43,001 nucleotides of DNA from Chara braunii (Eukaryota > Streptophyta > Charophyceae > Charales > Characeae), in assembly GCA_003427395.1 (NCBI GenBank), contig BFEA01000376.1:137997-180997 (forward strand), written 5' to 3'. A program made the position numbers and the translations under genes. The notes below the pieces were generated by a model. That model had not been told where the DNA came from, did no database searches, and saw only the letters and a list, made by a program, of their open reading frames with translations. Below, in pieces: positions 30,534 to 40,750 of this stretch. Within the stretch, counting starts at the first letter, position 1. Every line of letters begins with the position of its first letter.

Positions 30534-31923
30534 TTAAGGAGGCCTGTGGGTTCTGGTTCTCAAAAGGTTCGCTACCCTCTGCGGGTGTAATACCCTTCCT
30601 TTTTTTCTTCCCGCTTGGTTCGTCGTTGTTGGTCTTTTGGGGTGAGGCATGTTGAGGGAGGGATCGGCCTTTGGGTTTGGTCCTTCGATGATATGTTTGG
30701 CTATGTCCAGGATGTTGTCATAGTCCTCTGTATTGGAGAGAGAGGCAGCTGTCTGCTGTCTGATCAACTCCAGATCCCACATCAAATCCTCATGCTTCTT
30801 TTCTTCCTTGATCACCCGGGAGTCGATCATCGGGTCAGAGTGGATTTCCCCTGGGATTCCCGTGGTGCCATTTGCTGTTCGAAGGAGGAAAGATGTCTGG
30901 CTGTTTGATCGGCGGGATGGTGTTAGTGTAGGTCCAGATCCATCTGGGATGTTATCGTTGAAGACCCAGTCGTCGCAGTCTGAGTCATTGACGAACCACA
31001 TACCTTTAGCTTCTCTACTAACATGTTCTGCCTTAATTTTTTATGTTAAGTGGAGCGCGGGCACTTGGGATCCGTTCCCAGATGGCCCCTGGCTTTGCAT
31101 CTAAAACAGATTGGGGACGCTTTGGTTGAGACTGTTACTGTCATGGCTGATGAGACATTGCCACTCTTTTGGGAGGATCGGGGGGTCATCGGTGAGTACC
31201 GCCAAGATAGTTGTGACTGAGTCTCAGCGGGGAGCCAAGAAGTCAGGCGTGGGGAGGACCCACTTCAATACCTTATTGGCTGGATATTCCACTTCTAGGC
31301 GATCTTTGATAAGGGGGTGTCCTCTGGCGGGGATGTTGTCAAAGTGTACCCAGAACTGTTCCCTCATCAATCGTTGTTTGTAGGAGGCAGTTGGCGAGAT
31401 TCCGGCTCACTGTGCTATTCCCGATTTCCAGCGTGACAGTGTACAAAGAGAGCCATTACAGTTCAATGTTTCGCATTTTTCCAGCAAGTGTGTGGCTTGA
31501 GTGGCATCTTTGAACACCACCATCATCATGGTTCTGGCCAAACCGAGCAGGGAGAACTTGTCGGAATCAGGTTTGATGTTCTCCTGTTCCATAATGTTTT
31601 TTCACGATCCACTTCCTCTTCTCAACGGGTGAGAGTCTTGCTCCGACGTTGGAGAAGGAGAAAATGAGCGCATGCTTCTCGAATGTCGCGTTCCTGTCGG
31701 CTATCTTGTCTTTCGGATATGCCCACGCTGTCACTTCTTCATCAGTGCTGTCCTTGGTATTTCTGACTTCGATGGTGACTTTCTCTCCTCTAATTTGTGG
31801 GGCTTCCAAGAGGAAGCGCAACGTCTCATGGTCCACATTGGAAGCAATCTGGGAGGTAGGCTTAGAGGTGGCTGTTTTAGTTGCAGCTACCGCGCTAAAG
31901 CGGCGCTGGTAAGTCTGAGACAT
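30534..31923 (-). pseudogene. LINE A ORF1 (gag-like, CCHC knuckle), frameshifted
   Basis: The N-terminal part (31923-31567) starts MSQTYQRRFSAVAATK and has a folded-looking segment, ETLRFLLEAPQIRGEKVTIEV. The next frame (31592-31407) continues with FSLLGLARTMMMVVFKDA, like the RNA-binding-type core of plant LINE ORF1 (DUF4283-like). A third frame has FWVHFDNIPARGHPLI. Near 31110-31060 a zinc knuckle is visible, CFRCKARGHLGTDPKC, with spacing C-x2-C-x4-H-x6-C. An acidic then basic tail (31001-30534) follows. ORF1 proteins coat LINE RNA. At least three frameshifts break it. The DUF4283 link is by general resemblance only. Confidence 0.7.
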
Positions 31924-31930
31924 GTCTTTA

Positions 31931-32232
31931 TCTACTGAAGTCGACCTGCGTGAATTGGTTATATTTTCCTGGCTTTGGGTTGAGCGATCTACGATGGATT
32001 ATATTCCTCGTTTCTGATGCTGTTTTTTTTTTTTTTTTTTTTTTTTTCCCTATGCTACGTGTTCTTGTGCGATCTGTTTGCTGTTTGTTTGCAGCCTGCT
32101 GAATTATGCTGTTGAGAAACCTATCTGATTATCCACGTGGTCTGAGGTGAGCTGGCCGGCTTTTATGTTGTATGCAAAGCCTCAATCCAGTGCTTACGTG
32201 CGAGCTCAAGAATAAGTTGTTACGTGGGGGGG
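31931..32232. other. LINE 5' flank with T25 tract, no gene
   Basis: A run of 25 T at 32023-32047 may be the poly(A) tail of another minus-strand insertion, or part of the LINE 5' UTR. Nothing else was recognised before the gap. Confidence 0.4.
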
Positions 32233-32707
32233 NNNNNNNNNNNNNNNNNNNNNNNNNNNNNNNNNNNNNNNNNNNNNNNNNNNNNNNNNNNNNNNNNNNN
32301 NNNNNNNNNNNNNNNNNNNNNNNNNNNNNNNNNNNNNNNNNNNNNNNNNNNNNNNNNNNNNNNNNNNNNNNNNNNNNNNNNNNNNNNNNNNNNNNNNNNN
32401 NNNNNNNNNNNNNNNNNNNNNNNNNNNNNNNNNNNNNNNNNNNNNNNNNNNNNNNNNNNNNNNNNNNNNNNNNNNNNNNNNNNNNNNNNNNNNNNNNNNN
32501 NNNNNNNNNNNNNNNNNNNNNNNNNNNNNNNNNNNNNNNNNNNNNNNNNNNNNNNNNNNNNNNNNNNNNNNNNNNNNNNNNNNNNNNNNNNNNNNNNNNN
32601 NNNNNNNNNNNNNNNNNNNNNNNNNNNNNNNNNNNNNNNNNNNNNNNNNNNNNNNNNNNNNNNNNNNNNNNNNNNNNNNNNNNNNNNNNNNNNNNNNNNN
32701 NNNNNNN
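32233..32707. other. Assembly gap (475 N)
   Basis: A run of N flanked on both sides by G homopolymers, which suggests sequencing failed in a G-rich tract. Frames that cross it are meaningless. Confidence 0.99.
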
Positions 32708-33039
32708 GGGGGGGTGTTGGGGTTGGGCGGGCGAAGAGGTAGGATCCGATCTTGGAGTTGAGTGGGAGGAGGAGGGTGGAGAGTGATCGAGAGGAGGAGC
32801 TTGTCTTCGAGAGCGGGAGGGAGGAGGAGGGAGGAAAGGGAGGATCCAAACACTATTTCGTTTTTTTTTTTGGATTCGTTTTTCGCGCATTTCAGGTTAT
32901 CACTCGCTAAGAAGGCCTCATCAGGTCTTATTAACTTTCCCCGAACCCCACGCAGCTCACCCCTTGCAGCCAACAACAGCACCCCGTCCTCTCCTAATCA
33001 GGCCTCGTTTGAGGTTATCCTCGCCTAGGACAGCAGCGA
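32708..33039. other. G/A-rich edge of gap, no gene
   Basis: Purine-rich sequence followed by unremarkable DNA upstream of the gypsy gag remnant. It may hold the 5' LTR or leader of that element, but no LTR match to 37333-38307 or primer-binding site was recognised. Confidence 0.35.
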
Positions 33040-33764
33040 TACAGCGGCACCCTGCAGGCCTTATTTGCAGAATTCGAGCAGCTAACCTCCACCCATGGGT
33101 TGGCCATGTCAACTGATGATTTGTTGAGCGCCTGAGAAGTTTGCTGTTGCCTTGTACAGCGCTGGGCACAAGGACTGGAGGTCCTTTGGCCGCGCAGCCC
33201 TGGACATGGAGGCAAAGCTTCATGTTCAGGCCCCATCCTCTGACAGGAGGAAAGGTGCCTTCCCTAGAGGTGGCAGAAAGGGAAAGGCAGCCTTTACTCA
33301 CGCGGGATCTGCATCGGGTTCAGATTCAGATTCCCAGGCTGATGCACCTTCAGCTGGGACTGGATCTGCTACTGAGACAGATATTGCAGCAGCCCTGACT
33401 CAGGCTGTTTTGGGAGTTCCGCAGCAGCAGAAGAAATTTTCCCCACCACAGCCTCAGCCAGTGCCAAGGGGAAGGAAAAGGGACGTCAGCCTTCCTCTTC
33501 CCAGCCCCCAACCTGCCTAAGGACGTCCGGATGCCAGCTGACCCTCTTAATCCCTCCACACTCCCCTGGCATGACCTCAAGATCCAAGAGGGAGTCTGGA
33601 GAAGAAGGAAGGAGAGAGGGGTCTGCCTGAGATGTGAGGGACAACACTTCCTGAAGGACTGCCCTTACATGCCAGGCCCAGCCCAGGGCACTCAAAAAAC
33701 TGAAACAGACCCTGGGGACTGCAGTTCCCCCCAGTGCTGCACCTTCATCTACGCAGGTAGGTGA
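33040..33764 (+). pseudogene. Gypsy gag C-terminal part with zinc knuckle
   Basis: The frame near 33040-33130 reads LQALFAEFEQLTSTHGLAMS. The next (33152-33520) has SAGHKDWRSFGRAALDMEAK and then a Gln/Pro-rich segment. The last (33531-33764) has a knuckle, CLRCEGQHFLKDC, with spacing C-x2-C-x3-H-x4-C, one residue short of the canonical form. Gag forms the virus-like particle and binds element RNA. A stop and frameshifts break it, and the N-terminus is not recognisable. Confidence 0.7.
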
Positions 33765-33801
33765 ATCTACAACTGTTTCAGTTGAGACAGAGTCAGATTG
33801 T

Positions 33802-34268
33802 TTGGGGACTGCGCGGGCAACATCCTTTTGTTATGAGGATCCTGACCCGAATCAGGACCCGGAGCAGGATGAGCTTCAGGCCCTTGCTGCCTTCTTCCTT
33901 CATCTGAAGGAACGGAAGAAAAGCAAGTCTGAACTCATCATGCTTCGGCCCCTGATCAACCGCACCAGGATCACTGGGCTATTGGACTGCGGAGCCACTA
34001 GGAACTTCATGTCTCCCAGTGCAGTTAAAAAGTTGCATCTGGGCATGAACAGCTGCAGCAACCGCTGCTGGTGAGGATTGGTGACTCTACAGTACTCAGC
34101 ATCAGGGAGAAGGTCAAGGGTATCCCTGTGACCTTCGACAGTGCTGGAGAAGTCAGACATAGTCTAAACTTCTACATCTTCCCCGAGCTACCCTTTGACT
34201 TGGTATTCTCTATGCAGTGGCTGAAGGCAGTCAACCCAAGGATCGACTGGCAGATCCGAGCTACCTAA
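33802..34268 (+). pseudogene. Gypsy aspartic protease, frameshifted
   Basis: The active-site block is LLDCGATRNFMS in the first frame (33802-34074), a DCGAT form of the usual D-S/T-G-A. After a frameshift near 34070 the second half reads VRHSLNFYIFPELPFDLVFS and MQWLKAVNPRIDW, matching the conserved D-x-hydrophobic-G-x-x-W-L...IDW end of gypsy proteases. Its job is to cleave the Gag-Pol polyprotein. A TAA closes the frame before the RT frame starts. Confidence 0.8.
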
Positions 34269-34278
34269 TAGCCAGGGG

Positions 34279-35694
34279 GTGTATCAGCCATGCATGATTG
34301 CTGCTGATCATCACCCCAAAACCTCTTGCTACTGCCTGAGAGCGAGACAGTTTTACTCTCTCTCACGTCAGTATGACCATGAGCGTCTGTTCATAGCTCT
34401 GGTCAAGCAGACTTACGCTCCCCCTGTTTCCTGTCCTCCTGAGATACAGCAGGTGGTTGACAAGTATGCTGATCTGATGCAGGAGCCCTCTGGGTTACCC
34501 AACCGGCCAACCAAGCATCACATCGAGCTGTTGCCTGGAGCGGTCCCTCCCAAGGGCCGCATCTACAAGATGTCCCCTGCTGAGCTTGAGAAGCTCAGAA
34601 AGCAGCTTGAGACCCTGACCAGCAAGGGCTGGATCAGACCCAACACTTCTGAATTCGGTGCACCTGTTCTCTTTGTGCCCAAAGGGAACGGCGAGTTCAG
34701 AATGTGCATTGACTACAGGGGTCTCAACAAGATCACTAGGAAGAGTATTGAGCCACTTCCTAGGATCGATGACCTCCTGGACATGGTGCAGGGCTGTACA
34801 GTGTTCAGCAAAGTCGACCTCAAATCTGGCTACCACCAGATTGAGATGGCTAAGGAGGATGTCTACAAGACAACCTTCAAGACCAGGTATGGAACTTATG
34901 AGTTCCTGGTCATGCCATTTGGACTTTGCAATGCCCCAGGCACCTTCCAGACAGAGATGCACCGCATCTTCAGGCCTTACCTAGACAAGTTTATGGTTGT
35001 CTACTTGGATGATATCCTGGTATTCAGCAAAACTGTCAGGGAACATGCGGAGCATTTGGCTCTTGTCCTTCAGTCGTTATGTGACAGCCAGTACAAGATC
35101 AACAGAGAAAAATCCTCTTTTGGAATTCCCTCTGTTATCTATCTGGGTCATGTAATCTCTGGAGATGGTCTGGCTCCTGAAGCAGCCAAGATTGCTGCTA
35201 TCCAGGAGTGGCCTCAGCCACAGACAGTGAGGGATGTCAGGTCCTTCATGGGTCTAGCCTCGTATTACAGAAAGTTCGTCAGGAACTTTTCTGCAGTGGC
35301 TGCACCCCTGACCAACCTAACAAAGAAAGATACTCCCTTTCTTTGGTCCTTTCCCTGTCAGCTGGCCTTCATACGACTCAAGAAGGCCTTGACTCGTGCG
35401 CCCGTGCTGAAGTTACCTGACCCCACTTTGCCATTCATACTGACCACTGACGCCAGCAAGTATGGCATTGGGGCAGTTCTTCAGCAGGATGATGGGAATG
35501 GTCTACGGCCTGTAGAGTTTATGAGTAAGAAGATCAAGACTCAAAAGCTCCAGGACTCTACCTGCGAAAAAGAGCTATATGCTCTTGTCTGTGCCCCTGA
35601 AACATTGGAAGCACTTTCTCTTGGGAAGGCACTTCAAGATCTTTTCAGATCACTCCACCCTGCAGTGGATGAAGTCCCAAGGAGAGTTGAATGA
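34279..35694 (+). pseudogene. Gypsy reverse transcriptase and start of RNase H
   Basis: A 471-codon open frame. RT motifs in order: AELEKLRKQLETLTSKGWI, APVLFVPKGNGEFRMCIDYR, FSKVDLKSGYHQIEM (catalytic Asp), FLVMPFGLCNAPGTFQ, VVYLDDILVFS (catalytic DD) and IYLGHVISGDG. The tether VRSFMGLASYYRKFVRNF and the RNase H start LTTDASKYGIGAVLQQ (catalytic Asp) and CEKELYALV (catalytic Glu) follow. The frame then shifts at about 35600 in the middle of RNase H. The RT part itself looks intact, so it is a recent copy. The first ATG is not the native start of Pol. Confidence 0.93.
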
Positions 35695-36496
35695 CAAACT
35701 GGCACGGTACATTCAGTTCATAGACATGTTTGACTTGGAACTGAAGCACAAGAAGGGCTGCTACAACAAGGTAGCAGATGCCCTCTCTTGTAGGCCTGAC
35801 TCTTTTGCGTTGATCTCCTCTACTCACTCCTTTGGAGAGGAGACTCGTCAGACCATTGCTCGTCTACTGCCTAAGGACCCGACTTTCGGACCCATAGTTA
35901 GGAATCTGCAAGCAGATCCTAACTCTGAACCAGGCTATGCTCTGAGTTCAGACCTACTGTATACATACAGTAGAGGTGAGGAGCGCTTGTGCATTCCCCA
36001 CGACCAGCGGCTCAGGACACTACTGATGTCAAAGTGTCATGGTGCCCGTGGACATTTTGGGTTCCTAAAGTCATTTGCAGCCTTGTCGCAACGCTTCTTC
36101 TGGAAGGAGATGCGGAGTGATATGCTGCGCTATGTGGACATCTGTGAGCTCTGCCAAAGGAATAAGGTTCAGCGTACACCTCCTTTGGGACTGCTCAAAC
36201 CCCTACCCATACCTGATGGCCCTGCTGAATCTGTGTCGATAGACTTCACAGATTTAGGCAAGACCACCCCTCGTGGCATGCGTCAGGTTATGGTCTGCGT
36301 GGACAGGTTCTCCAAATACGCAGAGTTCATCCCCTTGCCAGAGGTAGCTAGGGTCCCGACTGTGAGAGCAGCCTTTTCAGAGAGGTGGGTCACACACCAT
36401 GGACCGCCCACTTCTATAGTCATCGAGATCCCCGATTTTGCAGCGATGAGTGGCAGTCCTACTGTAAGGACTATCTGCACTCACGACTGGACATGA
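35579..36496 (+). pseudogene. Gypsy RNase H end and integrase N-terminal half
   Basis: RNase H ends with FKIFSDHSTLQWM and NKVADALSCRPD. The integrase zinc module follows: GARGHFGFLKSFAALSQRFFW, then CELCQRNK (the H-H-C-C pattern, with the first His in KCHGARGH). The core domain starts with VSIDFTDLG (first catalytic Asp) and MVCVDRFSKYAEFIPL. The frame is lost at about 36415, just before the second catalytic Asp. Integrase inserts the cDNA into the genome. Confidence 0.9.
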
Positions 36497-37332
36497 CTTC
36501 TGGTCATCATCCTGAAGCCAATGGTCTGGCTGAAGTGATGAACCAAGTCTTATTCCAGATGCCACGTCCTGTCATCTCTCCAGATCAGCAGGACTGGGAT
36601 CTTCACTTGGCTAGGGCACAACTCATGTATAACATGTCTGTCCACTCCTCAACAGGGTTCAGTCCCTACCGGTTACACTGGGGACGTGAACCACGACAGC
36701 CTCTCGATGACATCATCGATAAGGCTAAGCCTGATCTGACACCAGGGATAGAGAAGTTCACCAGACGCTATCGTCTAGATGTGGAAAGAGCGCGAGCGAA
36801 CTTGTTCAAAGCCCAAAGGGCTATGATTGAACAAGCTAATCGCCACAGGCGGCCTTCCCCCATCTGCACTGGTGATCATGTCTGGGTAGCCAGTTATGAG
36901 CTGTCGAGGGAGGAGGATATTTCCCCCAAGCTGTTGCCACGTTACCTGGGTCCATGGCAGGTCCTAGATACAGTGGGCGCTGATCCCTTCGGTCCGTCGG
37001 ATGTTATCGACGTCCCGCTGCATCTACGCACCTACCCGGTCTTTCATGCATCCAAGTTGTTGCCTTTCACTCCAGCTGATGCATTTCCTGACCGGCCCCC
37101 TCAATTCGGTCCACCAATCCCTGGCAAGGGATATGACGTGGAACGGATTGAGGATGAGTGGGGCACAGGCTCCGATCGGCAGTATCTTGTGAGGCTCGCA
37201 TTCCAGCCTCCTTCTGAGAGCAGATGGTTCTACAGAAGGGAACTTCTCAAGACAACAAAGTCTATTGTGTTGCGATATGAAGCGGCTCAGAAGGGCAACC
37301 TTCCTCGCCGTTCACCTCGCCTGCATCCCTAG
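36385..37332 (+). pseudogene. Gypsy integrase C-terminal half with chromodomain-like tail
   Basis: It continues the integrase in another frame: SHRDPRFCSDEWQ (second catalytic Asp) and GHHPEANGLAEVMNQVL (catalytic Glu). The C-terminal segment follows: GDHVWVASYELSRE, LPRYLGPWQVLDTV and YPVFHASKLLPF. The end, YDVERIEDEW...QYLVRLAFQPPSESRWF, has the layout of a chromodomain (YxVExIxDxR...YLVKWxGxxxxxxTWE), but the second aromatic-cage region is altered. Chromodomains steer chromovirus integration to particular chromatin. Confidence 0.88.
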
Positions 37333-38307
37333 CTCGGAGGTCCTCGCTCCCAGGGAGGGTAAGCCTGCAATGACTCGCTGATTTCTACTGTCGAGACTGA
37401 CTGCGAGGCTGTATAGTACAGCAGCAGGTTAGATTCGCAATTTTGTTGGGATGAGGGCTAACCGAGAGACCTACCTGTAAGGAAATTCGTGAGGGACATA
37501 TCTGCAAATCTGGGAAAAATAGGCCCAGTACTAACTCGAATTCCTACAGCTACCCTAACTGCGTAGAGTAGACCCGGGCTACCCCTAGGACAGACAGGCC
37601 CTAAGTGGCCTATGCTGATCGACGGTCCTATAGCCTATAGCCAGGTTCGGTAGAGGCCGAACCGGCCGAAACAGAAACAGTGCTGGTCGGTCAGTCAGTG
37701 CGGTCTAGGTCTTGTGTAGTCTATAGATAGGTTAGGCCCATCGGTTCAGGACTTTTTGGCAGTTCATTTCTCGCGAAGCAGCGTTGGAGAAGCCAAGCAA
37801 GTTGGTGGCGGTGTGTGTCTGCAGACGGGATCCTGAGACCTCGCCGTTGACAGCAGCCATAGCCGTCCCAGTCTGAGTCTGCCATAGCTGGGGCATCCTC
37901 AGCGCATCTACCCCTGGGGTATCTACGTCTGGCCGGGCTACATCGAGGCTCTACACTGTGTACTCGTGGGTGGTGGCAGCCATAGCTGCCTGTTCCTTCG
38001 TCAGAGTTGTCCATCGGCAGTGAAGACTTCATCGCAGGACTTGTTCTTCATCAGGGTGGTTGGCACTGGCCTCTGGGAGGCCATTCTGATGTGGCGCTAC
38101 TAACTGGGTGTAGGATAGAGAGTGGGGTGTGAGTTCTGAGAGTGGCGAGATACTGGAACAAACTCTGTTACGATAATTGTTTGAGTTGGATCATCATCAG
38201 TGTCATTTCAATTGTTATCCTCGCAGGTTCTACTTGTGATTGGTTGTTGGGAGTTTGTCAGAGAGAGAAACACTGTGTGTCTTCTCCCCATCTGTGCATA
38301 GCTGTTC
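37333..38307 (+). other. 3' flank of gypsy element, possible 3' LTR
   Basis: Directly after the Pol stop comes a purine-rich CCCAGGGAGGGTAAG (about 37349-37363), which could be the polypurine tract. It is followed by TGCAATGACTC, a possible LTR start with TG. The LTR end was not found, and no matching copy exists upstream of gag in the readable sequence. No gene was recognised. Confidence 0.35.
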
Positions 38308-38419
38308 TTTTTTTTTTTTTTTTTTTTTTTAAACCACCCGTCAGTGCGAGTGTTGCTGGTAAGAGCAGACAGCACTAGCACCTGGGGGGGGCTCCATCTA
38401 TTGGTGGGGAGCAGCACCT

Positions 38420-38438
38420 GCTGGAAACCGGGTCCAGC
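38420..38438 (-). promoter_or_regulatory. LINE B 3'-UTR stem-loop II
   Basis: Minus-strand GCTGGACCCGGTTTCCAGC forms a stem GCTGG/CCAGC. The same sequence, with small changes, is at 16178-16196, 16991-17009, 17045-17063 and 18313-18331 (minus). Confidence 0.65.
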
Positions 38439-38502
38439 GTCCCTTACATAGACAAGGTTCAAGTCACATTTAGTCACCTCAGAAAAGTGAGGTATGATCC
38501 TG

Positions 38503-38540
38503 CCAGCATTGATTACCCTGAGAACCAGGGGATTGACTGA
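38503..38540 (-). promoter_or_regulatory. LINE B 3'-UTR stem-loop I
   Basis: Minus-strand AGTCAATCC, hairpin CCCTG...CAGGG, TAATCAATGCTGG. Here the stem bases differ from the LINE A form (CTCC...GGAG), but pairing is kept. Confidence 0.6.
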
Positions 38541-38781
38541 GCTGAAGATTGGGAGGGGGGAGCCTCTTCACCCTAATCCTGGCGCCAGATAACTGCTATC
38601 TCTTCCTGGCTCCCCCACTTCCAGATTCAGAAAAACACCTGCTGGTCTCAAAAGGCCCTCTTTTTTTATTAACACACCAATGAGCAAGTCGCCTCCCCGC
38701 CCTATCTACTGCTGTCTACGGGGAAGCGCTGCGCCTTAGGCCAGGTGCCAGGTGCCAGATATCTGCTGCAAAACTTCCGCC

Positions 38782-40750
38782 TCAGACTCCACCTCGCTCA
38801 CTCTGCGCCATACCATTGCATACCATTGCCAACTGGTGGGGCGGAAACGGATCAGGGAAATCGGTGGGTGGTCGCAGCGGGATCTCTTGTCTCACTGTGG
38901 TCCAGTCTCTGAAACTGATAGAATAATCTCTCCTGAGCTCGTCTTGGTGGCATTCCTGAGCAGGTGCGCCATCCCATTGGACGGAGGCCATCCAGCCCCC
39001 CTTCTCACTTCCCAACCAATCCCCCGAGAATTGTTGAATTGCTTGTTTTATGTCCTTGGGTATCTGAAACAAATCCAATTGGTTTTTTATTTTTTGCCAT
39101 TGTGCCCTGAGTTCTTGTTGAATGAACTGTTTTATCATGTATGTTACTTCCTCCCCGGCTATACGGACCCCCTCTATTGCTAGAATACAGCGTTTTCTCC
39201 AGAGGGCCCATATGACAGCTCTCCTTCCCAACTTGAACATGTTGTTTTCAAAAGCGTTGTCAGTGGGAGAGGACCATGTTTCGCACAATATGGCTCTCCA
39301 ATCCCATGGCCAGTTGGAACCAGTGGCTAACTGTGTCCAGATTCTATCCCACCACCGCCATGTAAGCACGGCTCCCGGACACTGCATGAATATGTGCTCT
39401 ATGGTTTCCGGGATTTTGCGGGAGGGGAAGGCGGTGTGGCATGACTTACACCATGGCAGCGCCCGTCCCTTTTGCTCCAGATATGTGCGGTCGATCAGCC
39501 AGTCGTTGGTGGGTAGGCAGCGGTGTTCTATCTTCCATTGTAGCGAGGCCATCTTCGTCGGCCTGGACTTTGTGGTGGATAACCATCGGATAGAACGAAT
39601 TGCTTCAATTCCTATATTCAGGTGAGACCTCCATCGGTCCTTCACTTTTTCTTTTATATTCACTTTCGGTCGCAGCAGCTGGTAGGTGGCCTTCACCGTC
39701 AAGGTGTACAACTTCATGTTGTCCCCGTTTTTGCGTTTCCGCTGGGGAGACCACTCCCACTCCTCGGGGTCAATTGGGAGTTCAGCCACGGGTGTGTCTG
39801 GCTGATATGCGATCCACGCCTCTTTGTCCTGTATCACCCGGATCCTGTGCAGGTCAGAGTTCCTCCATGATCTCATCACTTCCGGGTTGTAACTGGGTGA
39901 GCGTGTTGTTCTTGCCAATGTGGAAGAGAGTGACCAGGGATTCGTCTGCACGCACCGCCACCACGTTGCCTATGCTCTCCTGATCGCCCGGGGCTGTTAC
40001 CCAATCCCCTTCTGCCAGGCGCGGTTCTCTGCGCAGGATACGAACCCAGTCCACGGGGATGGCAAAGATCAAGATTTCAATGTGTTCCTCCACTTTATGA
40101 CAATATTTGAGTGTGGCCCTGAGTTGCTGTGCAGTTTTCCAGTCTCCCACTTGTGTGTCCCATATATCTTTAATTCTGGTTATACCTTTTTTTACCCAGT
40201 TGTTCCATGGGGTGCCTGAACTGCAGTACACTCTACTGTTCCGGTCTGTTATCCATCTATTCACGAAAAGGGGTTGGCGTGCCACCTCTTCCTATCTCGT
40301 TGGTGGGGGTTTATCAGGCAGCGGGAGTTGTCGCCAGGCGTGTAGAACTCGGGTCCAGAAGTCATCCCTGGCCAGATCCGGACGGGAACATGGTATTGTC
40401 CAGTAACGGTCCTCCAACCAAGTTAGTGGATTGACTCCCTGCGGTGCCTGCGGGGCAAGCCTAGCTATTTGTTCCAGGGCAAGGGCATGCCATGGCAGGC
40501 GTTGAGTGAATAACAGTCTCCGGATCCATTGAATTGTTAATGCCTTGAACTGAGTGTCTGGGTCCAAGATCCCTAGGCCTCCTTTGTCTTTCGGTTGTAT
40601 CACCGAGCTCCAGGCTACCCTGCTGATAACATTTTGAAGTTCTCCGTTGCCTCTCCATAGCAGGGCTGTTACCTGTCGCTTAAGTGACCGAATGGACTCC
40701 TTGTTGAGGGCCCAAATTGCCGATTTATACCAAAGGGCCGTCAATACCAT
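38782..40750 (-). pseudogene. LINE B ORF2 C-terminal half (connection, zf-RVT, tail), frameshifted
   Basis: The frame 40750-40292 starts at the end of the palm/thumb with SIRSLKRQVTALLWRGNGE and KGGLGILDPDTQFKALTIQW. The next (40285-39854) has FVNRWITDRNSRVYCSSGTP and an EEHIEILIFAIPVDWVRILR segment. The third (39951-38782, 389 codons) holds the zinc-binding RVT domain: LPTNDWLIDRTY, CKSCHTAFPSRKIPETIEHIFMQC (C-x2-C...H-x4-C) and LGRRAVIWALWRKRC. It ends with FRDWTTVRQEIPLRPPTDFP. Two frameshifts, near 40290 and 39900, separate them. Confidence 0.85.

Larger units (their letters stand above)
23794..31930 (-). mobile_element. LINE family A, near full-length copy 4
   Basis: The minus-strand order is ORF1 (about 31923-29228), ORF2 with AP-type endonuclease, RT and zf-RVT (about 29080-24238), 3' UTR (24237-23826) and poly(A) (plus T-rich 23794-23825, with TTATAATAAA just upstream). 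Layout and motifs are those of plant-type L1 LINEs. A 518-bp hAT-like element (26873-27390) interrupts the RT, and a 24-base A tract separates ORF1 from ORF2. Several frameshifts and one nonsense codon next to the RT active site show it is inactive. Target-site duplications were not identified. Confidence 0.88.
33040..37332 (+). mobile_element. Ty3/gypsy chromovirus-type retrotransposon (internal region)
   Basis: Domain order gag, protease, RT, RNase H, integrase, then a chromodomain-like tail: the order of Ty3/gypsy elements and, with the tail, of chromoviruses. Five or more frame changes separate the parts. The LTRs could not be delimited, because the 5' side runs into the N gap region and the 3' side into LINE B. 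The RT-to-integrase core is much better preserved than the PLE-like copies, so this insertion is probably younger. Confidence 0.92.

Noticed and set aside
32129-32982. Long frames across the N gap
   Set aside because: The codons are undetermined bases; there is no protein evidence.
37721-38032. 103-codon minus frame downstream of the gypsy element
   Set aside because: No domain; it lies in the probable LTR/flank and is best explained as chance.
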